Shown here piece after piece: positions 33,312 through 41,199 of a DNA stretch of 45,459 bases; positions within the stretch are counted from its first letter, which is position 1; each line of letters opens with the position of its first letter. The stretch lies in NCBI GenBank assembly GCA_016183615.1, contig JACPEG010000050.1:1-45459 (forward strand). The letters run 5' to 3'. This stretch comes from Betaproteobacteria bacterium (lineage in GTDB: Bacteria > Pseudomonadota > Gammaproteobacteria > Burkholderiales > UBA6910). Position numbers and translations under genes: made by a program. Below the pieces are notes generated by a model that worked only from the letters and a program-made list of their open reading frames with translations, was not told where the DNA came from and made no database searches.

Positions 33312-33335
33312 CTTGAACCTTTGCCCCTGTCCCAT
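33312..33335 (+). promoter_or_regulatory. possible sigma32-type (heat-shock-like) promoter
   Basis: CTTGAA at 33312-33317 and CCCAT at 33331-33335 are spaced by 13 bp, which fits the sigma32 pattern CTTGAA-N13/14-CCCCAT. Transcription would begin near 33342, about 23 nt before the proposed start of the next gene. TATAAAAT at 33349-33356 offers an alternative -10 box but lacks a -35 at proper distance. Evidence is limited to the motif. Confidence 0.35.
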
Positions 33336-33364
33336 GGTCGTAGATGGGTATAAAATCGCCGCCC

Positions 33365-33778
33365 ATGTTCCATTCCATGCACCGTAAATGGCCCGTAATC
33401 GGCCGCCTGATTCTGGCGGTGGCGCTGTTTACCCAGTTCGTTTATGCGGCCCAGGCGTGCCTGCTGCCGCAATCCGCGTTATCGCCGGTCTTCGGGGGCG
33501 TGCCGCCCGTGAACTGCGAAACGCAGCCGGGCACGGCAGGTGTCGCCTGCGATGAACTGGGACCCGGGTCCTCCAATGTGTGCCTGGCAAATCTGACCCG
33601 AAGCGATCAAAGCGCGGCTTCTGTGTTTGAGGTTGCGGCTCCCGCGGTATCCGACGCGGCGGTACCCACCACGGCGCGCAGCGACGTCGTGCCCTTTCAC
33701 GCGACACCCCGGGCGGAATTGTGGACACGCTTCAGCAGTCCCCCCCTCCCTATTCTTTTCCGCCGTTTCCAAACCTAG
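33365..33778 (+). CDS. Cys-containing secreted protein (paralogue of the 38625 gene)
   Basis: 137 residues from the ATG at 33365; 33344 and 33377 are alternatives. Signal peptide IGRLILAVALFTQFVYA, then AQACLLPQ at the mature N-terminus. Cys recur at NCETQ, VACDEL and NVCLANL, and the end is PPLPILFRRFQT. The protein at 38625 shares ALFTQF..AAQACLLPQS, VCLxxLxR and the PPxxILFxRFQ end. This looks like an unnamed family of periplasmic Cys proteins. Here it is followed not by the cytochrome-thioredoxin genes seen in the other copy but by gene remnants, as if its operon had been deleted. Confidence 0.65.
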   Translation: MFHSMHRKWPVIGRLILAVALFTQFVYAAQACLLPQSALSPVFGGVPPVNCETQPGTAGVACDELGPGSSNVCLANLTRSDQSAASVFEVAAPAVSDAAVPTTARSDVVPFHATPRAELWTRFSSPPLPILFRRFQT

Positions 33779-34003
33779 ATCCCCTTCCCGGGGACAATCG
33801 CCGGTAGTTGCCTGTTTCGGGTTCCTGCCCGGTCCGGGTTGTGCGCTAAGTTCAACGAAACCTCGCCGGCCAATTTGCGCGGGCGAACGGCTCAGGCCGA
33901 ATGATCTCAGCCCGCAGGCCCGACCGACCAGCAAGAGGCCCATGTCCCAGGTGCCGCCGCCGAAACGCCCGCCTCAAGGCGCCAAGCGGCTATTTCAGAT
34001 TTA

Positions 34004-34228
34004 CACAGCATGGTTGAAGAAAGATGGGAGGGCAAGCAAAAGGTCGCCGGCGTCGAAGACCCGAACAGCGGCGGACATCGGATTTTTCTCTCCCCCGGAG
34101 CACGCTTCGTCTCCGGCGGTGGCTGGGTGGCCTACGCATCCTTGGGGTTTCCCGTCTTGCAGAACTCGCATGGTGCCCAAGCGGACACGCAATTGCGGCT
34201 GACTGCGGGTGTCGCTGCAGGCTTTTGA
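34004..34228 (+). pseudogene. C-terminal fragment of an outer-membrane-type protein
   Basis: The frame through 34228 reads MVEERWEGKQKVAGVEDPNSGGHRIF in pieces of recognisable type: PNSGG followed by HRIFLSPGARF, then WVAYASLGFPVLQN, QADTQLRLTAGVAAGF and a stop. That is the ending of a beta-barrel or transporter-like protein whose final strand closes in an aromatic residue. No signal peptide or N-terminal barrel precedes it, and the frame extends upstream without a plausible start. It is read as a truncated gene, possibly the relic of an efflux or copper-locus outer-membrane protein. Confidence 0.45.
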
Positions 34229-34451
34229 CTTGGAACAGCGGCGGCAAACAGCCGAGCATCATTGGCAGGAGCTTAGCGGAGGATCAATGACGATACGCTT
34301 CGATGTGGAACCGCTGCGGCGGGGTACGCAAGTTTGTACAAGCCACGGCATTGTACCCTTGGGTTGCGCCTGGCCGAAATTGCGGTTGCTGTCGATGCGA
34401 CGACCATTGCCGTCGAAGTACGAAGCCATCGCATGACCGGAGGCGCACGAA

Positions 34452-34547
34452 TTGGTGTTGATGGGCGTGGCGATGATGACCGGGAAGCTGACCGAACTGA
34501 GCTACTGGTTGCTCGAACGGTTTCCGATGCTTGGGCGCATCGGATGA
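34452..34547 (+). pseudogene. ccdA remnant (last ~31 codons)
   Basis: The frame from 34452 to the TGA at 34545-34547 gives LVLMGVAMMTGKLTELSYWL and then LERFPMLGRIG before the stop. This aligns with the end of the intact CcdA at 41200-41937 (LLMIVMGIAIATGQLSAFSY, WLLRSFPGLGRIG). The upstream transmembrane part is absent, and the preceding sequence is unrelated. It is a 3' fragment left by deletion or rearrangement and shows that another ccdA copy once stood here. Confidence 0.75.
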
Positions 34548-34571
34548 ACCGCTACCCGGAGAAGTCAATCC

Positions 34572-34602
34572 TTGACATTCCAGTAACTGGAATCTTTATC
34601 AT
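34572..34602 (+). promoter_or_regulatory. CueR-type MerR-family promoter with 19-bp spacer and perfect dyad
   Basis: TTGACA (34572-34577) and TATCAT (34597-34602) are 19 bp apart, the long spacing that MerR-family activators correct by DNA distortion. Between them lies the perfect 17-bp dyad ATTCCAGTAACTGGAAT at 34577-34593. It resembles CueR/HmrR operators (TTCCAG...CTGGAA). It faces the genes 34633-38291, which include cueR and a copper ATPase, so autoregulated copper induction is likely. Confidence 0.9.
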
Positions 34603-34632
34603 GCGGAACAGTCCTACGTGAGAGGTGACGCG

Positions 34633-35028
34633 ATGAACCCATCGATCGAAACCAAGAAGTTAGAAGAAGTCTCGTTGCTCCAGAGCGCAGTCGCGCTGCT
34701 CCGGTACTACTTGGGTGGACGCCGTGGCTTGATTCTGTTGTCTGTCTCAGCACTTGGGGCGGCGGCAGCCCTCAACTGGAGCTGGCTCGCCGCCGTCGGG
34801 ATTGCACCTTTGCTACTCGCCCTTGCACCGTGTGCTGCGATGTGCGCCCTCGGGCTATGCATGAAGAAGATGGGTAATCCATCGGGCCCGACCCAGTCGA
34901 ACTCGGGCGCTAAAGGCGGCGCCGGGACACCCCCTTCGATCACAACTCCAACCGCCGAGGTCCGTGAAGAGATCTTGACGGCTGATGTTGAGTCGAGGAT
35001 ATCGAACGCAACCAACGAAAGGAGCTGA
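34633..35028 (+). CDS. small membrane protein with CxxxC in a helix, first gene of the CueR-controlled operon
   Basis: 131 residues from the ATG at 34633 (GAGAGGTG upstream). Two hydrophobic segments (GLILLSVSALGAAAALNWSW and IAPLLLALAPCAAMCALGLC) follow a short amphipathic head; the second holds Cys at CAAMC and GLCM. The C-terminal half is hydrophilic (Ser/Thr/Pro and acidic), likely cytoplasmic or disordered. Intramembrane Cys plus the copper-responsive promoter suggest a metal-handling membrane protein. Proteins of this type accompany Met-rich small proteins and copper ATPases, but I know of no defined function. Confidence 0.65.
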   Translation: MNPSIETKKLEEVSLLQSAVALLRYYLGGRRGLILLSVSALGAAAALNWSWLAAVGIAPLLLALAPCAAMCALGLCMKKMGNPSGPTQSNSGAKGGAGTPPSITTPTAEVREEILTADVESRISNATNERS

Positions 35029-35029
35029 T

Positions 35030-35293
35030 ATGCGTAACAACTTCAGGACTCTATTGACAACCACGGCTGTGCTCGCCGCGCTCGCTGGCGGCTCCGTCTT
35101 GTATGCCTACGCCGACTCCCCGAACTCGCGAAGCTCGGGCGGCATGATGCAAGGCGGTCAGGCCGGCATGCCGAACATGATGGGCATGCCGAACATGATG
35201 GGCATGATGGGGGAAATGAGCCAGATGATGGAGACTTGCAACAACATGATGAAGCAGATGCCTCAGCATCCCGGCCCTGGGAAACCGGAATAA
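35030..35293 (+). CDS. Met-rich periplasmic protein (probable Cu(I) binder)
   Basis: 87 residues from the ATG at 35030, which directly follows the previous stop and has AAAGGAG upstream. Sec signal (RTLLTTTAVLAALAGGSVLYAYA), then a repetitive Met/Gly/Asn region: GGMMQGGQAGMPNMMGMPNM, MMGEMSQMMETCNNMMKQM. Sixteen or more Met and one Cys in about 50 residues. It resembles the Met-rich protein at 13043 in design but not in repeat unit. Likely a periplasmic Cu(I) sponge induced by CueR through the promoter at 34572. Confidence 0.75.
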   Translation: MRNNFRTLLTTTAVLAALAGGSVLYAYADSPNSRSSGGMMQGGQAGMPNMMGMPNMMGMMGEMSQMMETCNNMMKQMPQHPGPGKPE

Positions 35294-35395
35294 TGGAACA
35301 ATCTCGAGTAGAAAGATCGATCCCATTACGGGTCCGGGCCAGCACGCGATATTGCTGGCCCCTCCTCAAGGGATCGGGAAAGGAGTAGTCGACCC

Positions 35396-35800
35396 ATGAA
35401 CATCGGGACCGTTTCCGAGAAATCCGGCGTTACCCCCAAGACGATCCGCTACTACGAAAGCATCGGACTCATCCGTTCGGCCGACCGCAGGGCGAACGGC
35501 TACCGGAGTTATTCCCTGGCTGACATGCGCACGCTCAACTTCATCAAGCGTGCGCGCAGCCTGGGCTTTTCTGTCGAGGAAGTGCGCGACCTTCTCGACC
35601 TCTGGCACAACAGGGCGAGAACGAGCGCCGCGGTAAGATCTCTGGCAACCCGTCACCTGGAAGCGCTCGAGCGCAAGATCCAAGAACTCAAGTCTATGCG
35701 CAAGGCTGTCGCAAATCTGGTCAGGCGCTGCCACGGGGACGCCCGGCCCGACTGCCCGATCCTCGACGAGCTTGATGATGGCAACGACATCGAGGAATAA
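35396..35800 (+). CDS. cueR: CueR-like copper-responsive MerR-family regulator
   Basis: 134 residues. The N-terminal winged helix-turn-helix ([26 protein letters not shown]) is typical of MerR proteins. A long dimerisation helix follows (residues ~80-110), and the metal loop has C112 and C120 ([13 protein letters not shown]), exactly the positions and spacing of the E. coli CueR Cu(I) ligands. AAGGAG precedes the ATG. It should bind the dyad at 34577-34593 and switch on the 34633-38291 operon in response to Cu(I), possibly also other cus/cop promoters here. It is the only DNA-binding regulator seen in the window. Confidence 0.93.
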   Translation: MNIGTVSEKSGVTPKTIRYYESIGLIRSADRRANGYRSYSLADMRTLNFIKRARSLGFSVEEVRDLLDLWHNRARTSAAVRSLATRHLEALERKIQELKSMRKAVANLVRRCHGDARPDCPILDELDDGNDIEE

Positions 35801-38291
35801 GTTGAACGATCACGCCACCGTCACCCGAGCGCGCCTCAGGGATCCTGTCTGTGGTATGGAAGTCGATCCCGCGCACGCCGCGCATCGTGTCGAGCACGGC
35901 GGGAGCGCTTACTATTTCTGTGGCCCAGGCTGCGCGAACCGGTTCCGCAAGGATCCGCAAGGGGTGCTGGCAAAGGCGTCTGCGCATGACGGCGCCGGTT
36001 CCTGTTGCGGTGGCGGCAGTAAGGATCGACCTGAGGCGCGGCCGAGTTCGACCACGGCCGCCGGCAAGTACATCTGTCCGATGTGCCCCGGGGTGGAGAG
36101 TAACCGCCCGGGCACCTGCCCGAAGTGCGGCATGGCGCTCGATCCCGCGGCGCCTGAGCTTGTCCGACCGCGGGTCCAGTACACCTGCCCGATGCACCCA
36201 GAACTAGTTCAGGACGAGCCCGGCGACTGCCCGAAGTGCGGCATGGCGCTCGAGCCGATGACCGTGTCGGCCGAGGAAACGAACCCCGAACTCGTCGATA
36301 TGACGCGCAGGTTCCGGGTCGGCGCCATTCTGGCGGTACCGATCCTCGTACTCGCCATGGGCGGCTACCTGCCGGTGCTGGGCCCGCTTTTCGAACGGCT
36401 CGTTCCGAGCGGCTTGTCGGGATTGCTGGGGTTCGTCCTCGCGACACCCGTAGTCCTGTGGGCCGGCTGGCCGTTCTTCCAGCGCGGCTGGAAGTCCATC
36501 GTCACCTGGAACCTCAATATGTTCACGCTGATTACGGTCGGCGTCGGAGCGGCTTACGCCTACAGCGGGGTCGCAATCCTGGCCCCGGGAGTTTTCCCGG
36601 ACGCCTTCCGCGATGCGTCCGGCCAGATTGGCCTTTATTTCGAAGTGGCCGCCGTAATCGTCGTGCTGGTGCTGCTGGGCCAGGTCTTGGAACTGAGAGC
36701 CCGCGAAAGGACGGGTGGCGCTCTGCGCGCGCTCCTCGATCTTGCGCCACAGACTGCCCGTCGCGTTGGCCGGGACGGCGACGAGGAGCTGATTCCGCTC
36801 GATCAGGTCCATAAGGGCGATCGCTTGCGCGTGCGTCCGGGCGACAAGGTACCGGTTGACGGAGAGGTGCTGGAAGGACGCAGCGCCGTGGACGAGTCGA
36901 TGATGACCGGCGAGTCCATGCCGGTGGAGAAGACGGCCGGGGACAAAGTAATCGGCGGCACTGTGAACGGCACCGGGAGTTTCGTCATGCGCGCCAAGCG
37001 CGTCGGAGCCGAGACCATGCTCGCGCAGATCGTGCAGATGGTCGCGGAAGCGCAGCGCACGCGCGCGCCGATTCAGCGGCTTGCTGACGCGGTGTCCGGC
37101 TACTTCGTGCCAGCCGTCGTCGCGGCTGCCGTGATGGCCTTTGGCGTCTGGGCGCTCTGGGGACCGCCGCCCGCCATGGCGCACGCGCTCGTTGTCGCAG
37201 TCGCGGTCCTCATCATCGCGTGCCCCTGCGCGCTCGGCTTGGCGACACCGATGGCGATCCAGGTGGGTGTCGGCCGCGGCGCGCAGGTCGGCGTACTCAT
37301 CAAGAACGCCGAGGCCCTCGAGCGCTTCGAGAAAGTGGATACGCTGGTGATCGACAAGACCGGCACATTGACCGAGGGCAGGCCAAGGGTTGTCAGCGTC
37401 GAAACCGGCGACGGCTTCGGCCAGGACAACCTCTTGCGTCTCGCAGCCAGCTTGGAGCAATCGAGCGAGCATCCGCTCGCCGCTGCGATCGTCGGCGCTG
37501 CGAAGGAACGCGGGCTCAAGTTGACGCGGGCCGGAGATTTCGACGCGCCAACCGGCAAGGGCGTTATCGGGACCGTGGACGGCCGCCGGACCGCGCTCGG
37601 GAACGCCAGGCTGCTGGAAGACCTGGGCGTGGAAGCCGGCCGCTTCGCCGCAATGGCGGAAGGCCTCCGTCGCGATGGCCAGACGGTGATGTTCGTCGTG
37701 GCCGGAGACGCGGTGGTGGGACTCATCGGCGTCGCCGACCCGATCAAGGAGACGACGACGAAGGCGATCCGGGATTTGCGCGCCGACGACCTGCGAATTG
37801 TCATGCTGACCGGCGACAACCGGACCACGGCCGAGGCCGTTGCCCGCAAGCTCGGGATCGATGAGATCGAGGCGGAGGTGCTGCCGCAGGATAAAGGCGA
37901 GATTGTCCGGAAATACCGGGCCAGGGGCCATGTCGTTGCCATGGCCGGCGACGGCGTCAACGATGCTCCTGCGCTCGCCGCGGCCGATATCGGCATCGCC
38001 ATGGGAACGGGCACCGACGTTGCGATCCAGAGCGCCGGCGTCACGCTAGTCAAGGGCGACCTCGCCGGCATTGTTCGTGCGCGGCATCTCAGCAGAGCCG
38101 TCATGCGCAACATCCGACAGAACCTGTTCCTTGCCTTCGTCTACAACTCGCTCGGCGTGCCGATTGCAGCCGGCGCGCTCTATCCGGTCTTCGGATTCCT
38201 GCTGAGCCCCATCATCGCCGCGGCGGCGATGAGTCTAAGCTCCCTGTCCGTTGTCGGAAACGCGCTGCGTTTGCGCGTAGCACGCATTTAG
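35778..38291 (+). CDS. copA: copper-type P1B ATPase with YHS and heavy-metal-binding N-terminal domains (second copy)
   Basis: 837 residues from the ATG at 35778; a TTG at 35802 preceded by GAGGA is an alternative start that avoids overlap with cueR. Order: YHS domain (DPVCGMEVD ... YYFCGPGC), a CC pair (GSCCGGGS), two short metal-binding repeats ([20 protein letters not shown] and YTCPMHPEL ... CPKC), then the ATPase core with C482-P-C484, D526 of [16 protein letters not shown] and [12 protein letters not shown]. It is a full-length Cu(I) exporter, similar in plan to the 17017 ATPase but under the CueR-type promoter. Its first repeat has CPMC where CPMH is usual. Confidence 0.92.
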   Translation: MATTSRNKLNDHATVTRARLRDPVCGMEVDPAHAAHRVEHGGSAYYFCGPGCANRFRKDPQGVLAKASAHDGAGSCCGGGSKDRPEARPSSTTAAGKYICPMCPGVESNRPGTCPKCGMALDPAAPELVRPRVQYTCPMHPELVQDEPGDCPKCGMALEPMTVSAEETNPELVDMTRRFRVGAILAVPILVLAMGGYLPVLGPLFERLVPSGLSGLLGFVLATPVVLWAGWPFFQRGWKSIVTWNLNMFTLITVGVGAAYAYSGVAILAPGVFPDAFRDASGQIGLYFEVAAVIVVLVLLGQVLELRARERTGGALRALLDLAPQTARRVGRDGDEELIPLDQVHKGDRLRVRPGDKVPVDGEVLEGRSAVDESMMTGESMPVEKTAGDKVIGGTVNGTGSFVMRAKRVGAETMLAQIVQMVAEAQRTRAPIQRLADAVSGYFVPAVVAAAVMAFGVWALWGPPPAMAHALVVAVAVLIIACPCALGLATPMAIQVGVGRGAQVGVLIKNAEALERFEKVDTLVIDKTGTLTEGRPRVVSVETGDGFGQDNLLRLAASLEQSSEHPLAAAIVGAAKERGLKLTRAGDFDAPTGKGVIGTVDGRRTALGNARLLEDLGVEAGRFAAMAEGLRRDGQTVMFVVAGDAVVGLIGVADPIKETTTKAIRDLRADDLRIVMLTGDNRTTAEAVARKLGIDEIEAEVLPQDKGEIVRKYRARGHVVAMAGDGVNDAPALAAADIGIAMGTGTDVAIQSAGVTLVKGDLAGIVRARHLSRAVMRNIRQNLFLAFVYNSLGVPIAAGALYPVFGFLLSPIIAAAAMSLSSLSVVGNALRLRVARI

Positions 38292-38624
38292 GCTGGCTTC
38301 GACGTGCGAGGCGCGGCTTGGAGCAAGCATGGAGAAATCATGCGCCTCGATACCCTGTTTTATTTAATCGGGAATCCCGGCATCGAATCGGCACGCCTCT
38401 TGTGGTGGACGTCAAGTCGGTGCTGGGTGGGTTGCATCACGAGTATTCATTGCGACCCGCATTGCCGTGATCGGGCTTTTTGCGCACCACAGGACGGATT
38501 TCGTTATCACAAAACTGGAAAAATAGTCCACAACCCAGCGCCCGGCGCCATCCACGCTGCGCAGGGCGCCAGGAGCCATGCGGTCGGTTGAACCCGGGGC
38601 GCTATTTCGAACTCAAACGCTATC
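38292..38624. other. 333-bp gap without a convincing gene
   Basis: No start-plus-coding pattern is persuasive. One frame near 38405-38470 gives DVKSVLGGLHHEYSLRP before a stop, which vaguely resembles the end of a transposase or integrase, but it is too short to call. It lies between the CueR/ATPase module and the Cys protein, the place where a module boundary would be expected. AT content is higher around 38341-38520 than in the flanking genes. Confidence 0.4.
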
Positions 38625-39047
38625 ATGCCTAGCCGCCGTTTCAGATTTCACGACCGCGCAAGAGCGCTGGTCTCGCGCCTTGCCCTAGGCTTGGCCTTGT
38701 TCACGCAGTTCGCGGTGGCGGCCCAGGCCTGCCTCCTGCCGCAATCCCTGTTTGCAGTACCGTCAGGCATTGTGCAGGCCTCCGCCCCCTGCAGTCCGCA
38801 GGGCGCCACTCCGTCTTACGTTGACCCGGGTTCGGGGGAATCCGGCGTGTGTCTGGTGAGTCTCTCCCGCGGCGACCAGGGCGCTGCTCCGGCCGTGAAC
38901 GGACCGGCGCCCGCTGCTGGCGATTCCCCGCCGCCCGTGATTGCGTGGAGCGTGACTCCTTGGGCGGTTGCGGCGTTTCAACCGGACCTGCCGCTGCGCG
39001 AGGCCGGGCCGCCTTTCTCCATCCTTTTCTGCCGCTTCCAATCTTAG
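38625..39047 (+). CDS. Cys-containing secreted protein (paralogue of the 33365 gene)
   Basis: 140 residues: basic N-terminus, signal peptide (VSRLALGLALFTQFAVA), mature start AQACLLPQSLF, then Cys at APCSPQ, GVCLVSL, and a terminal FSILFCRFQS. It shares the ALFTQF-AAQACLLPQ head, the VCLxxLxRxDQ centre and the ILFxRFQ tail with the 33365 protein; the middle is variable and Pro-rich. It precedes cytochrome c, two thioredoxin-like proteins and CcdA, suggesting a thiol-containing partner in that system. It may be exported and anchored through the C-terminal motif. No named family recognised. Confidence 0.65.
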   Translation: MPSRRFRFHDRARALVSRLALGLALFTQFAVAAQACLLPQSLFAVPSGIVQASAPCSPQGATPSYVDPGSGESGVCLVSLSRGDQGAAPAVNGPAPAAGDSPPPVIAWSVTPWAVAAFQPDLPLREAGPPFSILFCRFQS

Positions 39048-39183
39048 CCTCCCGCCTTGTCCGGTCCGGGGCAGGCCTCCGCAACTTCGTTTTCGCGGCC
39101 GGCGCCGCTCCCGGGCCGGACAGACTTCGATGGGTTTCCCGGCATCGCCGGTTTAATCCATTAGTTCACGAGAAAGGAAAGAA

Positions 39184-39888
39184 ATGCGAAAAAACCACCC
39201 GAATTCTGTGTCCCTTATGGCGCTCACCTGTCTGCCGGCTGTAATCAGCGAAGCGGCAATGGCGGACGGCGACCCGAAACGCGGCTCCAGGGTATTTCAA
39301 CAACAGTGCGCGGCCTGCCATTCCCTCGAGCGGGGGCGCCACATGACGGGCCCGAGCCTCGCGGACGTATGGGGCCGGAAGGCGGGAACCGCCGAAGGGT
39401 TCGGACGTTACTCGGAGGCGCTCAAGAAGAACCCGGGCGTTGTCTGGAACCAGCCGTCCCTTGATGCATGGCTCCAGAGTCCGAACGCTTTCATTCGTGG
39501 CAATCAAATGACATTCGGGGGTATCGGCGACCCACAGGCGCGCAGCGACCTCATCGCCTATCTGAAGACAGTGTCCGAAGGCAGGGAGCCATCCGCCGAA
39601 CAGAGCGGAATGATGGCCCCGGGCGAAATGGTCAAGCTGAAAGAGATCGGCCCCAATGCGCAAGTGAAGGCTATCCGTTACTGCGGAGACGCCTATCATG
39701 TCACGACAGTCGCAGGAAAGACCTATGCCTTCTGGGAGTTTAACCTGCGGTTCAAGACCGATTCGGGAGCCAATGGACCGCCGCGGGGCAAGCCGGTGCT
39801 GGTTAGCGGCGGGATGATGGGCGACCGGGCGTTCATCGTGTTCGCCCACCCGGAGGAAATTGGCGCTTCGATCAAGAGCCGGTGCTAG
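39184..39888 (+). CDS. cytochrome c fused to an uncharacterised C-terminal domain (copy 2)
   Basis: 234 residues with the same architecture as the 22928 protein: signal peptide, class I cytochrome c (CAACH, GPSLADVWGRKAG, axial Met in NQMTFGG), Met linker (SGMMAPGEM), then the unknown domain (IRYCGDAYHVTTVAGKTYAF, FNLRFKTDSGANGPP, GGMMGDRAFIVF). The second domain is better conserved between copies than the linker, so it is functional. AAAGGA precedes the ATG. It heads the run of thioredoxin-like proteins and CcdA, which could mature or reduce it. Copper binding through Met/Cys of the second domain is possible. Confidence 0.8.
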   Translation: MRKNHPNSVSLMALTCLPAVISEAAMADGDPKRGSRVFQQQCAACHSLERGRHMTGPSLADVWGRKAGTAEGFGRYSEALKKNPGVVWNQPSLDAWLQSPNAFIRGNQMTFGGIGDPQARSDLIAYLKTVSEGREPSAEQSGMMAPGEMVKLKEIGPNAQVKAIRYCGDAYHVTTVAGKTYAFWEFNLRFKTDSGANGPPRGKPVLVSGGMMGDRAFIVFAHPEEIGASIKSRC

Positions 39889-39920
39889 ATTCTGACCGGT
39901 CATTGGGTGAAATGGGAAAT

Positions 39921-40496
39921 ATGTCCGACGACATTCTCGAAAGCTCCACGGAACGACCGAGCGCGATATCGCGGCTCGGGCCGCTGCTGCCGCTCCTCAT
40001 TTTCGTGGTCGTCGCCGCGATGTTCGCGGTCGGCCTCACCCTGAACCCGCGGGAGGTCCCCTCTCCCCTGATCGGGAAGCCCGTGCCCAGGTTCAGCCTG
40101 CCGCCGGTCCAGGGTCGCACGCTGGGCCTTTCCAGCGCCGATCTCAAGGGGGAGGTCTCGCTCGTGAACGTGTTTGCATCCTGGTGCGTGGCCTGCCGTT
40201 CCGAGCATCCGCTGCTCATCGATTTGAAGCAAAGGGGCGTGGTTCCGATCCATGGGCTCAACTACAAGGACCGGCCGGAGGACGCGGCCAACTGGCTCCG
40301 CGAGCTGGGCGATCCCTACACGCGGACCGGCGCCGACATCGACGGGCGGGTCGCCATCGACTGGGGGGTATATGGCGTGCCGGAAACCTTCGTGATCGAC
40401 CGGCAGGGGCGCATCGCGTTCAAGCAGATCGGTCCCATCACGCCCCAGGTGCTCGAAGAGAAAATCGTTCCCTTGATCGAACGGCTGCGCCAATGA
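39921..40496 (+). CDS. CcmG/DsbE-like thioredoxin-family protein
   Basis: 191 residues from the ATG at 39921 (39912 is an alternative in frame). N-terminal anchor (LLPLLIFVVVAAMFAVGL), then a periplasmic thioredoxin fold with the redox pair in FASWCVACRSEH (WCxxC). GVYGVPETFVIDRQGRI is the CcmG-type cis-Pro loop, and the central insert (IHGLNYKDRPEDAANWL) is also CcmG-like. CcmG keeps apocytochrome c haem-binding Cys reduced. Followed by a TlpA-like protein and CcdA, its electron source, and preceded by a cytochrome c, this is a self-contained cytochrome-c or copper-thiol reduction unit. Confidence 0.88.
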   Translation: MSDDILESSTERPSAISRLGPLLPLLIFVVVAAMFAVGLTLNPREVPSPLIGKPVPRFSLPPVQGRTLGLSSADLKGEVSLVNVFASWCVACRSEHPLLIDLKQRGVVPIHGLNYKDRPEDAANWLRELGDPYTRTGADIDGRVAIDWGVYGVPETFVIDRQGRIAFKQIGPITPQVLEEKIVPLIERLRQ

Positions 40497-41194
40497 GTTT
40501 GGACGAGATGGAACGCCCGGATAGGCCCGAACCCTCGGGCGGCCCGCCGCGCGGAAGCCGGCCGGTGCGGTGGTGGAAGCTGGCCGCAGGCCTGTCCGGC
40601 GCCCTGGCGGTCGCGGTCGGCGTGATTAACGTGACACGCGATGGGGCGAGCTCGAATCCCGCGCCCCCCGGCCTTCCTTCGGCCACGCAGGAAATTTCGA
40701 AGGCGCTTCTGCCGTTCCACGCGAGCCCCCGCCCGCTGCCGCCGATACGCTTCACCGACGGCCGAGGACGAACCCTCAGCCTCGCCGATTTCCGCGGAAA
40801 GACGGTGCTCCTGAATGTCTGGGCCACGTGGTGCCCGCCCTGCCGCGAGGAAATGCCCGCCCTGGACCGGCTCAAGGAGAAGCTCGGGGGGACGGGCTTC
40901 GAGGTGGTGGCGATTTCCGTCGACCAGGGGCAGCAGGGCCTTTTCCTGGTTGAAGAGTTCTACACCCAGTCCGGGATCAAATCCCTCGGAGTCCATATGG
41001 ATTCCTTCGGCGAGGCGTCGCGGGATTTGTCGGTTGTCGGGCTGCCGACCACGCTGCTCATCGACCGTTCCGGAAATGAAGTCAGTCGCGTGATCGGCCC
41101 CAGGGAATGGGACAGCCCCGAAATGGTGGCCGCGATCCGCAGCCGTCTGGCAACAACCGCGGACCCGGCGGCCGCGGGGCGTCCCCGAGGATAA
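40493..41194 (+). CDS. TlpA-like thioredoxin-family protein
   Basis: 233 residues; the ATG at 40493 overlaps the preceding stop as ATGA. N-terminal anchor (WKLAAGLSGALAVAVGVI), a Pro/Ser linker, then a thioredoxin domain with WATWCPPCREEMP and LSVVGLPTTLLIDRSGN. It is the typical TlpA/ResA form, with WCPPC rather than the WCVAC of its neighbour. TlpA proteins reduce Cu(I) chaperones and oxidase subunit II in other bacteria, so it may serve the CuA and SCO-type proteins encoded here. Electrons would come from the CcdA encoded next. Confidence 0.88.
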   Translation: MSLDEMERPDRPEPSGGPPRGSRPVRWWKLAAGLSGALAVAVGVINVTRDGASSNPAPPGLPSATQEISKALLPFHASPRPLPPIRFTDGRGRTLSLADFRGKTVLLNVWATWCPPCREEMPALDRLKEKLGGTGFEVVAISVDQGQQGLFLVEEFYTQSGIKSLGVHMDSFGEASRDLSVVGLPTTLLIDRSGNEVSRVIGPREWDSPEMVAAIRSRLATTADPAAAGRPRG

Positions 41195-41199
41195 GGCGC

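Larger units (their letters stand above)
33779..34632. other. gene-poor stretch with remnants: former operon partly deleted
   Basis: Between the Cys protein and the CueR-type module no complete gene is convincing. It holds a fragment of an outer-membrane protein tail (to 34228) and a ccdA tail (34452-34547). The segment 34229-34451 encodes nothing I can identify. Reading frames are short and the remnants are in different phases. The composition is slightly less GC-rich than the surroundings. The order (Cys protein first, ccdA end last) mirrors the intact locus 38625-41937, so this is likely a decayed relative of it. Confidence 0.55.

Noticed and set aside
33349..33356. TATAAAAT as the -10 box of a leaderless promoter for the 33365 gene
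   Set aside because: No -35 hexamer lies 16-19 bp upstream; the sigma32-like pair fits better, though also unproven.
38405..38470. Transposase or integrase C-terminus (GGLHHEY-like)
   Set aside because: Only about 20 residues, no inverted repeats or target duplication nearby, so an insertion-sequence call is not supported.
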